64,000 bases of DNA, from contig JAESIW010000138.1 of the NCBI GenBank assembly GCA_016802295.1, forward strand, positions 381,904 to 445,903, read 5' to 3'. A model generated the notes under the pieces. The model did not search any database. It was given only the letters and a program-made list of their open reading frames with translations, and had not been told where the DNA came from. This document shows positions 47,972 through 61,900 of this stretch, one piece after another. How positions within the stretch are numbered: position 1 is the stretch's first letter; each line of letters begins with the position of its first letter. The position numbers were made by a program, and so were the translations under genes. The DNA is from Brachionus rotundiformis. Its lineage: Eukaryota > Rotifera > Eurotatoria > Ploima > Brachionidae.

Positions 47972-50070
47972 TTTATGTCAAGTGTGTAATTTACAAATTA
48001 AAAAGCTTTCATTTTACGATTAATTTAGAAATTGGATTAGAAAAATAGTCGCCAATGTATCCTTAAATTCAGCACTTAGGATACTCTAAACTTAAGCTGT
48101 TAATATATTATATGATTTTGAAACAAACAAAAACTCTAATAATAATTATTGCTATTTTGTTTTGTTTATTGACGATTAATTATTTCTAAATTCAACTATA
48201 ATAATAATTACATCCCTTAGGCTACATTTTAAAGCATTTTTCTTCAAACTGTTACTGTTTTTTTGCTGAATATAACTTTAAACAATATTTAAAGAAATTT
48301 AACTAAATTAAATTTATTTGTTTTTATTCTTTATATGTTGTATTGTTTAATTGCTATTGAAGCTAAATTATGGTAATTTGATAGTTTGGTAACTTATGAC
48401 CATTTTTTTTCATGGTTTATTAGTTAAGACAAAATATAAACAAGCTTACTGAAATCTAAAAATATATAAATACAGTAAACTATTTTGGAATTTGCCAGCG
48501 AGTAAAATCTCGAGGAACATGCTTAGTTTAGGTTTAAAAGCTTCGGGACATTTATAATAAATTAATTATTAAGCTAAAATAATATTCAACGAGGTGACGA
48601 ACTGAGGTTATTTTTTAAGTTTAAAAACTAGCTTTATGTCTATCGATTTTTTCTGAAGCTTAAATTACTTTTTATTTTTTAACAAAAAAAGTGGAAAATT
48701 TTTAACAAATATTTAAATGGTTAAACAAATTTCCAAAATTAAATTTAATCATAAAATTTGGCAAAATTTTTAAACTTTTAAAAAAATCTTATTGAACAAA
48801 TTTTCATTAATTAAAGTGTTTCTCATTTCGCCTTAAAAAGGAACAAAAAACTACGAAACGCATTCAAGTTCCATAAATAAGTCTTTTAAAGCAAACTATG
48901 GAATATTATGTAACAAATCAAGGATCTATTGAATTTTTATTTAAAATAATTTTAACAGATTTTGGCAGTGCTAATGATTAAAATAAAAATTTAATTGTTT
49001 AACAGAATAAATACATTAGTTGTGATTATGACAATTGCAAGCAATAAATTAAAATTGATCCATATTTATATATTTTGATCTTAAATTTTCATATTTATAA
49101 AACTTTTTGTTAATGATTTTAAAGTATATATTAAAAATGACCACTAAATTAGCGATACAATGCCGGAAATTAACTTGTCATACATCATATGATATCATCT
49201 TTCCTCATTTTAAATGCTTAAATGAGTTATTTTCAGTTGATATCACCCAATATAAGCCAATGTTAGATGAATTCAAATTTGAATTTCTTTATGTAAAAAT
49301 TATTTAAAAAAATAAAAAAATTAATTAATTAAAAGTTATTTTAAATATGATTTTTTTTAAATCTTTTACTGATAATAGCTGATTTGAGAAAACTTTAAAA
49401 AAAAATTATATTAACTAATTTCAGCTATATCAGTTAAAATTAGATCACATCATTTGATACCAGATGATATCATATGACATGATGTAAAAAGTTCATTTCC
49501 GGGACTGAAAATGAACAGACTTAAAAATTAAAATAAATTTTGAAGCCTTCGTCACTTGATAAACTATTAATTTATGAGTTATTATACAATACTGTATTGG
49601 AATTTTTTTAGTTTACTTTTGAATTTAGCTAAAAAGATTCAAATGCATATCTTGATAGGTTTTATAAAAAATCAAATAGTTCAATTTTTAAAAGGTAATT
49701 AGATTTAAAATCTACTGATTTATTAATGCTGGAATTAACAGTTCTTAAATCTAGAAAGTTGATTAATTTTAGATATCATTGACAGATAGTTCTAGTTTAG
49801 ATTTATTCCATTCGAAAATATTCATATAATAATTGAAAATTTTTACAAAAATAAAATCCATTTTCTTAAATAATAAGATAATCAAATTAATTTAATTATA
49901 TTAACTACACAAACAATACTTTTAATTTAATTAACCGTAATTATATTTTTTTAATTTCACAAATTTTTTTAAAAAAACATAATCAAAAATTTTGATAGAA
50001 AAAAGTCCGTAAAATTTATTCAACTCGGCAATTTGTTTAAAATTTGCCTTTTTTATTGGAAAGAGAAAAA
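47972..50070. other. Intergenic, contains a small palindromic element
   Basis: AT-rich spacer between PAM and the gene to its left. Apart from the inverted-repeat element at about 49163-49502, nothing can be supported. An open stretch at 49107-49307 overlaps that element's left end and starts at a non-ATG codon. Confidence 0.5.
49163..49502. mobile_element. MITE-like element with terminal inverted repeats of about 40 bp
   Basis: The left end reads CCGGAAATTAACTT and then ATATGATATCATCT. The reverse complement of the right end reads CCGGAAATGAACTT and then ATATGATATCATCT, with small gaps between the blocks. About 34 of 40 positions agree. The interior has no coding potential. I found no clear target-site duplication, so the exact borders and the superfamily stay open. 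Confidence 0.55.
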
Positions 50071-53000
50071 TTATGCTTTGGTCAATTGTGGAATATTGAT
50101 CTCTTGTTCAGAATCGGAATCAGAATCATCTTCACCTTGACCATTTGAATGACTTAATTTATTTAAACTCTCTGCTTCTTCATCATCACTATTTTGATTT
50201 AGTCGAGTAAATCCATTCTTTCGATTAGCGGTCTTATTGAGCCATTTGCCAATTCTTTTGTGCCTATTTTCTATTTTGGATCCGACTTTGGCCAATTTTC
50301 CCATATTCTTACATCTGACAATAAGTGCAAGCATCACCACAAACACCAATGGAATGCCCAAGAATCCCATTATAAACATAGATGTTCTAAAATTCTCCTT
50401 ATCCGGATCTGAACGATTGCTTGTGGGGTTCTTTTTCTTCATCTTACCATTTGTGTAGTTAAAATTGACCAGAGCATATTTGAAAATTTTTGGTGGATTC
50501 AAATTGCCAATGAAAATTTCGGATCCATCATCTGTAAGTTCCAATTCATGCGGAGTGCTTATATCTGGATGAAGGTTTATGGTGGCGAATACTTCGCCAG
50601 TCTTGACCGAAATCAAAAACACCTTTTTGTCGTATTGTTTTTCCTCTCTTGAATTGTAGCCATTTACGGCGTACAGAACCGAGGCATTATTGGCTGCAAA
50701 TGCGACACTATAGATGGGTCCAAAATCTGATCTGGTAATATGATGGATCAAATTTCCTTGTAAATCAAAGCACTGAATTCGGAAATTTTCACGGTCAGCA
50801 ATACAAATTAAATTCTGCTGCTCGTTTAATGCGATTGAGTGCGGGACATAGAAATGAGAAGGCATGCCTTGGTCCTCACTTGACCATTCAGCTAAATATT
50901 CCCCTTGCTTGTTAAATTTTACAATTCTGGAATTACAGTAGCCATCAGCCACGAAAAAATCCCCATTTTTCAATACAGCTACATCGGCAGGTTGACAAAA
51001 ATGTTTTCTATCATTGCCTGGTATCATTTGTTCGCCAATTTCCATGACTGGTTTTCTTGTGTTTTTTGGTGAAAATTTCAAAACCTGATGTCTCGCTACA
51101 TCAGTCACCCAAATGTTCCCCTCTGAATCAAGAGTTAACCCATGTGGCAAATAAAATCTTTAAAAAATACATATTTTTATATAATTTTGAATTAAATGTA
51201 AATAATTCTTAAGATTTTAGAATAAAAAAAAGCTTTTATTAAATTGTTATAGTATCATTATACTTACAAATTAGATCCCCAGCTATTGATCACTTTACCA
51301 GTATTTATATTCATAACCACAATAGTGTCACTTGGAATTATTCTATATTTTCTAGTATTGAACCGAAATTCTTCATTAAACGAGCTAAATAAAAATTAGA
51401 TAAAATCATGGTTTTAAATTTTAATGAAGATCGTACTCCATTTGCCATAATTGAGGCCCTCTGTGAAAAACAATTATGCTTTCGGTCTTTTGATCGACAG
51501 CTATGCCTCCTATTTGACCGAGATTTACCGAATTCGGTTCATACCAGTTTTCCAAGTTGGTATATCGAGTAACTTAAAACATAATTAAATTAATTTAAAA
51601 ATAGAAAAAAAAAATGATTTATGCTAAGAGAACTACAAGCAGATAGAAATATATATTGATCACAACATATAATCTTACTTGATACAGTTTTTGAGGCTAG
51701 GAATTTAAAATTATTTAAATTATCCCTAAATTTTTCATTTAATTTAGAATTTTGACGACTATTTGAATTGTAGTTGTTTAATTTAGCTAATTCTAATAAT
51801 AAAGCTGAATCAATCGGATATTCTGGCTCATTATCTTGAGATAATACATCAAGTAATGGATTTGAGTCCAAGTATGAATTATCACTCAATTCAGCTTCAT
51901 TATTGAATCGATTTTTAGAGCGCATTTGCTCGACATAGTCGTAATAATCATCTATATTTGGCAAAAAGTATGACAAAGAATTCGGCTTATTTTTTTGATT
52001 TGGTCTCCTATCTTTAACTTCATGATGAGTTTTGCTACCTTTCATGTCATGATGAGACAAAAATTGGTCTAAACTGTCATCCAATTGGTGAAAATTTGAA
52101 GGTGGTTGTGGCTTGACTTGGGCTTCTGGTGGGATTATTGTCTCTAGCTGTGGATAAGTACTTCCTGAACATGTATCTTGGACATCTTCGGTGTTATCTG
52201 TGTAATACATAAGATAAATATTGCACATTTCATCATTATGCGTGCTTCCGGCATAAACATATCTATTTTGGTCATTGTGGTAGGTGCAAATGCCTAATAG
52301 GGCGTCACCGTCTTTAATTTCAAATATCTCGTCAGTTGGATAGAATGCTTGTGGCCACTGTGGATCACCTTTGGCTAGTTTTGTCCACTCGTTATGGCGA
52401 ACTCTGTATGCAGCATTTACATCTGCATGAGAGTGGGCATGGACCCGATAAGCAAACATTTTCAAGGTCTTTCCGGAATATTTACATGAAAATTTTGAAG
52501 AATACTCTAAAAATAATATTACTTCAAAAAAGCAGAAAATAAAAAGCTTAAATTAAATGTATACGCTTGGTATTTGGTGGAATTCCGATATAATTGGCCA
52601 CCATTAGCATGATTCCAGCTTGGTATTTAGGTCTAACAATTGGTATTTTATTAATAATTTCAAAATAAAAGTTAAAAATAAATTACGCTCTTTCGGTAAA
52701 CGTTATACCCAGACCAGATTGGTCATTGTTCACTTTAACCAGATAGTGAATATTTACTACAATGTATTTGTAGGGTGTTTTTGGTCCGACTTTGAATGCA
52801 ACATTGTCAGGTAGTTCCAAAGGTGGAGCGTTTCGTCCCCATGCGTACAGAATTGTCTTCGAACCTTGGCAAACTATGTTTTCACAATTCCATGATTTAG
52901 ATTCAGTGGCAGGTTTTTCGCACCCAAATGCGAATATGTGGTGAGCAATAGCTGCGGTTGCCAATGGTTCCACATTTGCTAAAATTAAGTAAAAATTAAT

Positions 53001-53470
53001 TACTAAAAGGACTATAGTTTGATTGAAAGAATTAATTTTTAATAATTCTTTCCTATTGATTTTTTGTATTCGCTAATTAATTTTTAATTACGTCACTTGA
53101 ATTTCGAAATTTTTTATACCTTAAATTACAGACACGATGATTAATAAAAGTATTTATAATTAATCAAAAGTATTTTTTAATTTAATTAAAATATTAGACA
53201 AAACTTACTTATGTATTGCTGATATTCTGATAATTTGTAGCTTGTACATATATATGCATCTTCCTTGATTAAAAAAATTAGATAAATTGTAAAATTTTAT
53301 ATTAATTTTAGAAAAAATTTAACCTTTTGAGTAGTGACATTGGACATTAAGATGTTGGTTCTTTCGGCATTTGATCGAAACAAGAATATGAATAAGATTA
53401 TGAATAGAGTATATCTGAGATTTTGGCTCGTTCCATTTTTAATCAATGAAAATAGATAAAAAATTCTCAT
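50071..53470 (-). CDS. PAM: Bifunctional peptidylglycine alpha-amidating monooxygenase (PHM + PAL, 909 aa, 8 exons)
   Basis: Exons on the minus strand: 53470-53324, 53263-53209, 52978-52687, 52632-52565, 52506-51679, 51572-51437, 51384-51268 and 51157-50071. All phases close. The enzyme converts glycine-extended peptides to alpha-amides in the secretory pathway. A signal or anchor segment lies at about residues 20-36 (YTLFIILFIFLF). The PHM part opens with EDAYICTSYK and has the copper ligands His80, His81, His145, His210, His212 and Met281 (in DEMCNIY). A disordered linker of about 170 residues, rich in Asp, Asn and Ser, joins it to the PAL beta-propeller, which starts near IGGIAVDQK. That part keeps its three metal-ligand histidines (LPHGL, VPHSIAL, TPHELEL) and the DGYCNSRIVKF signature. 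A transmembrane segment (IMGFLGIPLVFVVMLALIV) and an acidic cytoplasmic tail follow, as in membrane-bound PAM forms. Both activities should be functional. Confidence 0.95.
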
Positions 53471-54552
53471 TATTTTTCCAAAAACATAAAAATTATTTGA
53501 TAAATTAAAAACAATTCAGAACATTAATAAGATTAAATGTCGTGGGAACAATTTATCTAAAAATAAAATATTAAATAATAGACCATTGGAATCAAGTGAT
53601 ACTAAGACTCGCCATAAAAACATTAAGGCTTATTTAAAATAAAAATTTTTTATTATAATTCTATTTTTGAACCAAAACTAATGTCATACTCTTTTGTGAA
53701 AATATTTTTTCATTTGAATTTCAAGTAATAAAAAAAAATAAAGAGAAAAGAGTCTTGCATTTGCCATTTGAAATTATCATAATAATTTATTGCAAATGAA
53801 TGTGCGGTCTCTTGTAATTTAGCGATTTAATCTAATATTAACGATTTATCGATTTTTCTGACTCTTCTTTTTTTCATACTATTTGATCGCAGAGGCGTTT
53901 TGTTAGAGAAATTTATGTCATGAGAAATATTTACAAAGTTAATGAACTATCAAAATGGTTTATAAGCCTACTTTTAGGCATATTTCATTCCGATTCTAAA
54001 ATTAAAATATTTATCTAGATTAAATAAAAAATATTTTTTAAATTAGACTAAAAAATTTCTAAAATTCTTGGACTAAGAAAATAACTGTCATAGTAATTTA
54101 GCTTTCAAATTTTATGATAAATAGCTTGATATTTTATAGCCAAAGACATTAATGTATTTTTTTATTAAAATTTAAAGACAGATTTTAGAATATTATTAAT
54201 TTAATTTTTTTTTATTCTAGAAAAAAAATCTCATAATATTTAAAAATTCGAGAGTATTCATTTTTGTAATTAATTAAATGAATACTTGTATAAATTGTAT
54301 TTAATATTTAAAAATTATAATATACTTAACTAATGATATTCGAATCATTAATTATAAAGACTGTTTGAATTTCGACCATAATAACTTAAATTAAATAGTT
54401 TTTCTTACAAATTGCTGTAATTAAAGCAATCAATTTTAAAATAAAAGATAATCGATAAATTGTCATTCTTTTGTTTTAAGCGTTTATATTTGATTTTTTT
54501 TAAAATTTTAAAAAATTGACAATTACTGAGTGTGAGGGCAATCTGGAAGTGA
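53471..54552. other. Intergenic, upstream of PAM, no gene seen
   Basis: AT-rich. It should contain the PAM promoter, but I see no distinct motif. Confidence 0.45.
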
Positions 54553-54780
54553 TGGTCTCATTGGATTTAAAATGGACCTGCCGAGCAAAAGTGTTTGTGC
54601 AAAAGCAAGTAAGGTTCCTGGAAGGGTAAAGCGAGCATTTGGAAGAGAGGAGAAGTTGTGGATAAGATTGTATGCATCTATAGTGAGACAAAGAGAGGGG
54701 ATTTGATTGAAATGTACAAATTATTCAATGGACTGGAAATGGTAAAATTGGTCAGAAGAATAATCAAAATTTTCTAAATA
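54553..54780 (+). pseudogene. Fragment of a second non-LTR reverse transcriptase
   Basis: The plus strand reads KASKVPGRVKRAFGREEKLW and then IRLYASIVRQR. One frame change later it reads RGDLIEMYKLFNGLEMVKL. These are the two conserved ends of the C-terminal region of a LINE-type reverse transcriptase. The 40 to 50 residues that normally separate them are deleted. The patch is distinctly GC-richer than its surroundings and uses other codons, so it is a recent or foreign-looking insertion compared with the relic at 15.8 kb. It is not functional. Confidence 0.75.
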
Positions 54781-55918
54781 ATTTGATAGAATTAAATCCT
54801 TGAAAATCCATCTTTTGAATATCAACTTGAAAAATCCATTAAAAAAACAACAAAGCTATCGTCTAAGAGTTTTTTTGTTATTTAAAATAGATTTTTCAAG
54901 TTGAGTTTTATATATTTTTTGCATTCAATTATACTTTATAATGAATAACTATTTATTTTTATCAAGAAAAATGAATTTATTATCCTAAGTGGAATCGACT
55001 TAAAAATAAAAGATTTTTTCTTTTTAAATTTACACTTGAATGTCCGACTTTTTAACCCATTTTCGTCAATTTAAGAGTCCAGTAACTCAAAGTTAATAAG
55101 CTTATCTTATTTGGAGTACTTTATGACAAGGATTAATTAAAAATGTCTTGCCACAAAAACTGTGTGTATAGTTTTTTCTCAAAAATTGTAATAAAAGATA
55201 GTACAAACTGATAATCTCTAAACTGATAATCGCTAATATTACAACAACAACTCAGTGATTAATCTTTACATAAACAGATTAGAGTATTTAAATTGATGAA
55301 TAAAGAGAAATGAATATATAAACATGATAAAAAATGTGATTGTTTATTCATAATATATATTTGTAAATTTATTTGAATCAAAATTCTTGTTTATCAAGTT
55401 TTTATTAATCTTTAAATTTTAATTTTAAATGTTAATAAAGTTGTGCATTCGCCTGCAAGACCAAAAATCAAGCTAAATAAGCTCAACTAAAATGTCATTT
55501 TATGCATTTTTTGGGAAAGAATGTTAACAATTTATTAAAAAATCAATTTTTTTAATTTTGAATAAATTATTAAAATTTGATAGAATTTGTTATTTAATTA
55601 CTTTTCGTATTGTTTTATGTAAAATAACTAAAAAAAAAGATAAACAAGTTTTAAAAACTAACCACTTTATGATTGCAAAAGTTACCTAATTAATACTATG
55701 TCTGGTTTTGCTTAAAATGTTAATATCCTCTAGGATTGGTTGTTTCTATGAAAGCTTTTAATTAGCCAACTCTTAATTTGAAGATTAGCCTCTTAAGCCG
55801 ATAGCCTCAAGACTCGTCTCATAAAAACAAATTTGTTATAATTTAGATGAGAATTTATTAAAAATAATTCGAATTTTTAAAAATAATCAAATGTGAAAAT
55901 TTATTTTGGCAAACCTAA
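54781..55918. other. Intergenic, upstream of the LRRK-type gene
   Basis: AT-rich spacer between PAM and the LRRK-type gene, which point away from each other. No gene or clear promoter motif was seen. Confidence 0.45.
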
Positions 55919-58900
55919 ATGGACGGCTATAAAATAAATCAAATTGTTGAGTTTGGCAATTATGACCAATTCAAGCTAATGGTCGATCTAGATGTTAATC
56001 TAATTGACTCAACTGAAGACCAGTATGATCGTTCACCATTAATAATTTGTTCCAAGTTTAAAAATTCTGTCACTCATTCGAAAATTGCTGAATATCTTCT
56101 AGAAGCTGGATGTGAGTAAATAAATAAAAATATTAAATCCAATTTATTATTTAATTATGCAGGTGATGTAAACATCAAAGCAAACTCGAAATGGGACAAT
56201 TGGGTAAGTTATTAAATAATTTTTGGAATTTAGAAAAAGTAAATGTATCTTGTTCAAGACAGCGTTGTGCACGGCATGCTATTATGGCAATATCCAAATG
56301 GTAAAACTTATATTGAACTCAAAATCAAATTTGGATCTTGAGGACGACCAAATCCAAAGGGCATGTCAAATCGGAATCGATCGTTCCAACAGCGAATGTG
56401 TTAACCTCATTCTCAATGAGCTAGAGAATAGGCTAATTTATGAACTTAAGAAAAATATTGAAAAAAGTCTACAAAAAGCTGTATATACAAATGATATTGA
56501 ACTTTTTAATAAAACTATTAATGAGATAAAAGAGAATAATTTAAATATAAAACAATTTATGAACTCGACAACAATCATTTCGCATACTTTACTTGACCGA
56601 GCATGTCGCAATTCCAATCCTGAATTGGTAAAAATACTAATCGATTTGGACATCATAGCTAAACCAAATTATTATACCAAATATTCGCCATTGTACATTG
56701 TATCACATATGGGACATTGTGAAATTGCTGAACTATTGGTCAAAGTAAATAAAAAATTTTCTAATTCTCAATTTGTTTTAAGTTTAAAATTTTCTAATAA
56801 TAAATCTAATTAAATGCTTGAGATAATGAATAAATTTAAAATTTTAATCTTAATGTTATTATAAATTTTTGACAAGCTTTTTTTTGTTTGAATCAACGAG
56901 AAAATAAGTAGTTCTAGTTTATTCATATTAAAAAATGTAGTACCATTTAATTGATTAATAAAAAGAAAGAATAATAGATAGTTTAATAAATCATACGCTT
57001 TTATGATTCAAATAATATAAATAATTTTGAAATAGTACCTAAAATTAAAATGCTAAAGTTATTTTAAAGGATCGATTGAATATTATATGAAATAGCTGAT
57101 TTTAATTCCCTTTTTATTGTTCATTAATTACTATTTAATTAAAATAAAATTTAAATTCTAATTGTATTTTATAAAAGAAATTTCCACATCTAGTTCAAGT
57201 CGAGACAATAGAGAAATTTCTACCATTTCATGCAGTTTGTTCTCAGGGCCACATAGACATTCTTAAATTGTTAATTAACTTCAACTTAAAAAGTATTAGA
57301 GAAAATCTCAAGAAATCCTATTCAAAATATTATATTTATTATTTGGAACGAGTTTTCACAAATCCAATAAATCCTGGTCAAAAATATCAATTACTTTTTG
57401 ACCTAAATTCATTGGATGCCAATGACCAATCAGCCCTGTACCATGCTGTAATCGCCAACAAGTATAGCATATGCGAATACCTTTTAAAATTAAAAATACC
57501 CCTTTTATCAGTGACCAAGACGAGCTATTACGAAAAAAAACGTCGCAAAGTAAACGACTTATTTGCCAATGAGTCGTTTCATTTGTCCGTATCAAGCTCA
57601 AAATCATCAAACGACTCTTTTTTGGACCAGCTTAAGAGTGTTTTCTTAGACCCCAAATCTTATGATCCATATTACACCATAAACTATTCTGCTAATGAAG
57701 AGACCAAAGCGGAATCTGACTCGTCAGACTCCGAGCCAGAAGATGAGAAAGACAAGACAGTATACTTCAATCCAATTAATGTGAACCAATACTCAAAGTT
57801 TGGCCTGACATGCTTACACGAATCAATCCGAGCAAAAAACCCCAAAATTGCCGATTTACTGATAAAACATGGTGCTGACCCTAATTTGCCAATACTTGAC
57901 TCCAACATGATGCCTGTGTCTAATTCATTAAACGAAGCCCTCAAGAGCGAAGATGATAAATTATTCTATTTAATATTAAAAAATTATTCCCTAAATTCAG
58001 AAAGCTTTAACCAATGCTTAAACGCATGTTTAAGTGGTGAATTTGGTTTCAGAGCGGTATCGTATTTGTTTAAATATAAAATAGTTGATGATACAGAGAA
58101 CAAGGTGTCTAAGGGAAAGAATGCCATTTTTGGTCTTAGTTATACTTTAGCAGATTTGAGTTTGCCAGAATTGTACGAGTCTTGGATTCTCAACTCGTCT
58201 TTAAATTACAAAGCCGATTTGGTAAAATCTAGCTCGATAAATCCCAAAAAATTTCATCTTAACATGATTACAAAAATAGACTTATCCAAAAATTTCCTAG
58301 AATCGGTACCAATGTTTTTATTTACCATAGAGACTCTAAAATATTTGAAACTCAGCTCAAACAAGCTCAAATCGCTGCCAATTAGCCAAACTCAATTTGA
58401 TAATATCACTCTAAGAAAAACATGGACCTATTCGAGTCATCAACTAGAAGAACTCGATCTTGACCATAACATGCTTAGCAAAATACCCAGTGAATTTTTT
58501 TCTCTCAAAGGCCTCCGGAGATTAAATCTAAGCTACAATTCAATTGAAAGTTTGCCCATAGAAATTTGGCAATCTGGTCTTAACGAAATTAATTTGTCCT
58601 ACAATAGACTCAGCAATTTGCCAGTAGTGGCTTTTTGCAATCAATTAAGAGGAAGACACGAGTCTAAGCGTCCAGTTTCTGGCTCTTTAAAACCAATTAT
58701 TAAACAAAAAGAAACTAGTGAACCAATTCAGAATTATAAAGAGTGCAAAATTAATAAGGCTAATTTTTGGAGTCAAAATTCAGCAATTTTTACCGAGCTT
58801 GAGATAGATGATGACAATGAGAAGAAAGTAAAAAAAAATACCAATGAATCAAAAATATATGAGCTCAACTTGTCTCATAATAACTTCAAAAAAATACCTG

Positions 58901-61900
58901 AGTGCCTAAGCTGCATGGTACCCAAATTATCCAAGTTAAATTTGAGCAATAACTTAATAGAGTCAATGGGCGCCATATCTGATTTACCAGCTAATCTTAA
59001 ATTTCTTGACATATCAAACAACTTGATTAAAGACTCAGGCAGATTGCTTAATTCTAGTTTTTTGAAGTTTGTTGACATGTATCTGCTCAACAAGTCAGTC
59101 GAATTGAAAAAATTAGATTTCTCTCTGTTAGATAATCAATTTTGCTATTTAAATTTGACCAACAGTCGGGTAAGACCAAGGGAAAAGTCAATACAAGTCA
59201 ATTTAAGATCGTCGAGTAATAGACGCCGTGCGCGCTCACAATCGCGCAATCCGGCAAAAAACTCGATCCAAATTAACCCAGACAAGAAGCTACCATTTGA
59301 TTTGTATCTAATGAATTTTAAATACAGAAGGATCGAGAATGAGTCAGAGACTTTGGATTTTGATGAAGTGTCCAAACGTGAACGCGAGCATTTTTTAAAT
59401 TCCCAGAATATTCAAATTTTCCTGGAGCAATTGTGTCCACACAAGCGTCACATAAAGCTTGAGAATCTAAAATCTTTGAATTTGAGTTGTAACAAGATAC
59501 AAAAGTTAGATATAATGTTCGATTTGAATGGTGACCAAAAGTGTAGTGAGGAGTCGGATGTGGAAGAAGAGGGAAAGAGCTCTAAATTAAAATCCAAAGT
59601 AAATTTTGGATCAAAGACCGAAGAGCGTGCCAATTGTGTTACCAAATTACTCTTTCCTAATCTGACCCATTTGGATATTAGCAACAATTTGATAAAATAT
59701 GTATCTAGTTCTGTTTCCTATTTGGAAAATTTGTCCCATCTGAATGCATCTAATAATTTTGAATTGCAAAAAATCTCACCAAAACTTGGTTGGCTGACAA
59801 AACTTTGGAATTTAGACCTCAAGTCGTGTCCCAATATCAAAGATGTTCATTTAGATGTTTTGATTAAACAAAAGACCAAAACGTCAGACATATTAGGCTA
59901 TTTGAAAAGTATTCTGGACAATTCGCGACCTTACAATAGGGTAAAATTGATGTTTGTCGGTGTTCAGGCGATTGGCAAAACAACATTGCTTAATAGGCTT
60001 AGGGACGAAAATGGACATTCCTCATCGAAAGCAAACTTGAGCACTGTTGGCATCGAAATAAACGAGTGGACATATGAAAAGCCTAAAAATGCCAAACCAC
60101 TTCAAGATATAAATGTGTTCATGGAACAGAATAATAAAAATTTCGGCCCTATTACATTCAGAACATGGGATTTTGCTGGACAAAAAGAATACTATACAAC
60201 ACATCAGTATTTTATATCCAAACGAGCTGTCTATTTGGTATGCTGGAAAATGACCGAAGAAGAAAAAGGCATCAACGAAATCCATCATTGGCTGTCAAAT
60301 ATACAAACACGTGCACCAGGCTCACCATGTATTATAGTTGGTAAGCTTATTTTGAAGAAATTTTAAAAATTGTGCAAATTTTATTCTAGATTTTATTAAT
60401 TTAACTTTATAATTAAAATTAATTGAAAATTTGTATAAAATTTAAATTTTTATTTCACATATTTGATTCTTTTTAAGCAAAATTTAGTAACTTTTGATTA
60501 AATATTTATAAAACTTATTTACACAGAAAAAATTTCAACTTTTATCTAATCATCCTACTTTATCTGATATAAATTAATATATTGAATTATTCTATTTTAT
60601 TTCTTTTTTTTTTTAATAGCTTAAATAAGATTTTTCACACTCAATTTGTGCCTAGAATGAAAATGAATTTTTTTTTAAATAATTTTTACTAATTAATAAT
60701 TTGAAATATTTAGGTACGCATCATGATCAATTATCAAGACTTAAAAATTACAAAGATATAAGCAATAGTTTACAGCGAAAGATTTACGAAAAGTTTATTC
60801 TACCAAATTCGGATTCTGAAACAACATCAGCAGCATACCCACCAATATTTGCATCCATAGAAATCAGCTCTAAAACTGGTTATAATACCAAACTTTTGGC
60901 AAGACTAATTTATGATGTGGTGTCTCAAATGAAAGTACCGGGCACCAAAGATCAACTTTTGCTGGAACAAAAAATTCCCTCAACTTATATCGTACTTGAA
61001 GAATGTGTTTATCTAGTAGCTAAAAAACTACGCTCTCAGTCCCAAAATCCTGTTCTTAAAAGTTCCGAATATCTTGCTCAAATCCATGAAGCAATCAACT
61101 ATTTGTACCCAGACGAAGATAACAGCAAATTTACCATCCGATTTAGAGACAACAACGAAATTTTACAAGCCACTCAATTTTTACATGATAATGGCATACT
61201 AATCCACTATAATGATGTGGCTTTAAATGATTTGTTTTTCCTTGATCCACAGTGGCTATGTGATGTCTTGAGTACTGTAGTAGCCATTAGAGAAATAAAT
61301 CCATTTGCTGCCAAGGGCATAATGAGGATAAACGATTTACAGGTTCTGTTCAAAGGCTCAAAAAAATTAAGTTCTGAAAGTGAAGAGATAATGACTTACA
61401 TTACCGATTTGCTTGGCAAATTTGAGCTAGCTCTTACATGGGACAATGAGCACTTGCTAATTCCAAGTCTTTTGCCCTCGGAACCAATGCTCAAATACTC
61501 AAATCAAGACATTCACATAAATATCATGTCCAAACAAAAACTAAATTCTCTTTTAAACATGAACAATTTGGTTCAGTCAGCATCTTATTCTGGTTCCTTG
61601 GAAATATCAAATCAATTATACTCAGGAATAAAGCTAGTCAATTCTTACTCTCAGAATGTTTTGGCAAATAAGTTCAATTTGGAATTTATGTATGAATGTC
61701 GAGCTGTAAACGAAGACGACTCTCTTAGGCGGCTCTACACTCTTACTTATCTTCCTAGCGGATTTTTTAGCCGCCTAATAGTAAGAATTTTGTGTGATTC
61801 ATTCCTTAAAGAAAGTCTCTTCGAACTAATCGAGATTGAACAATGTGAAAAGCTAGATTTAAAATTGGTTGAATTTTTGTGCCAAGAAGCAGAGTGGAAA

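Noticed and set aside
49107..49307. 66-codon plus-strand frame
   Set aside because: Starts at a non-ATG codon and overlaps the inverted-repeat element's left end.
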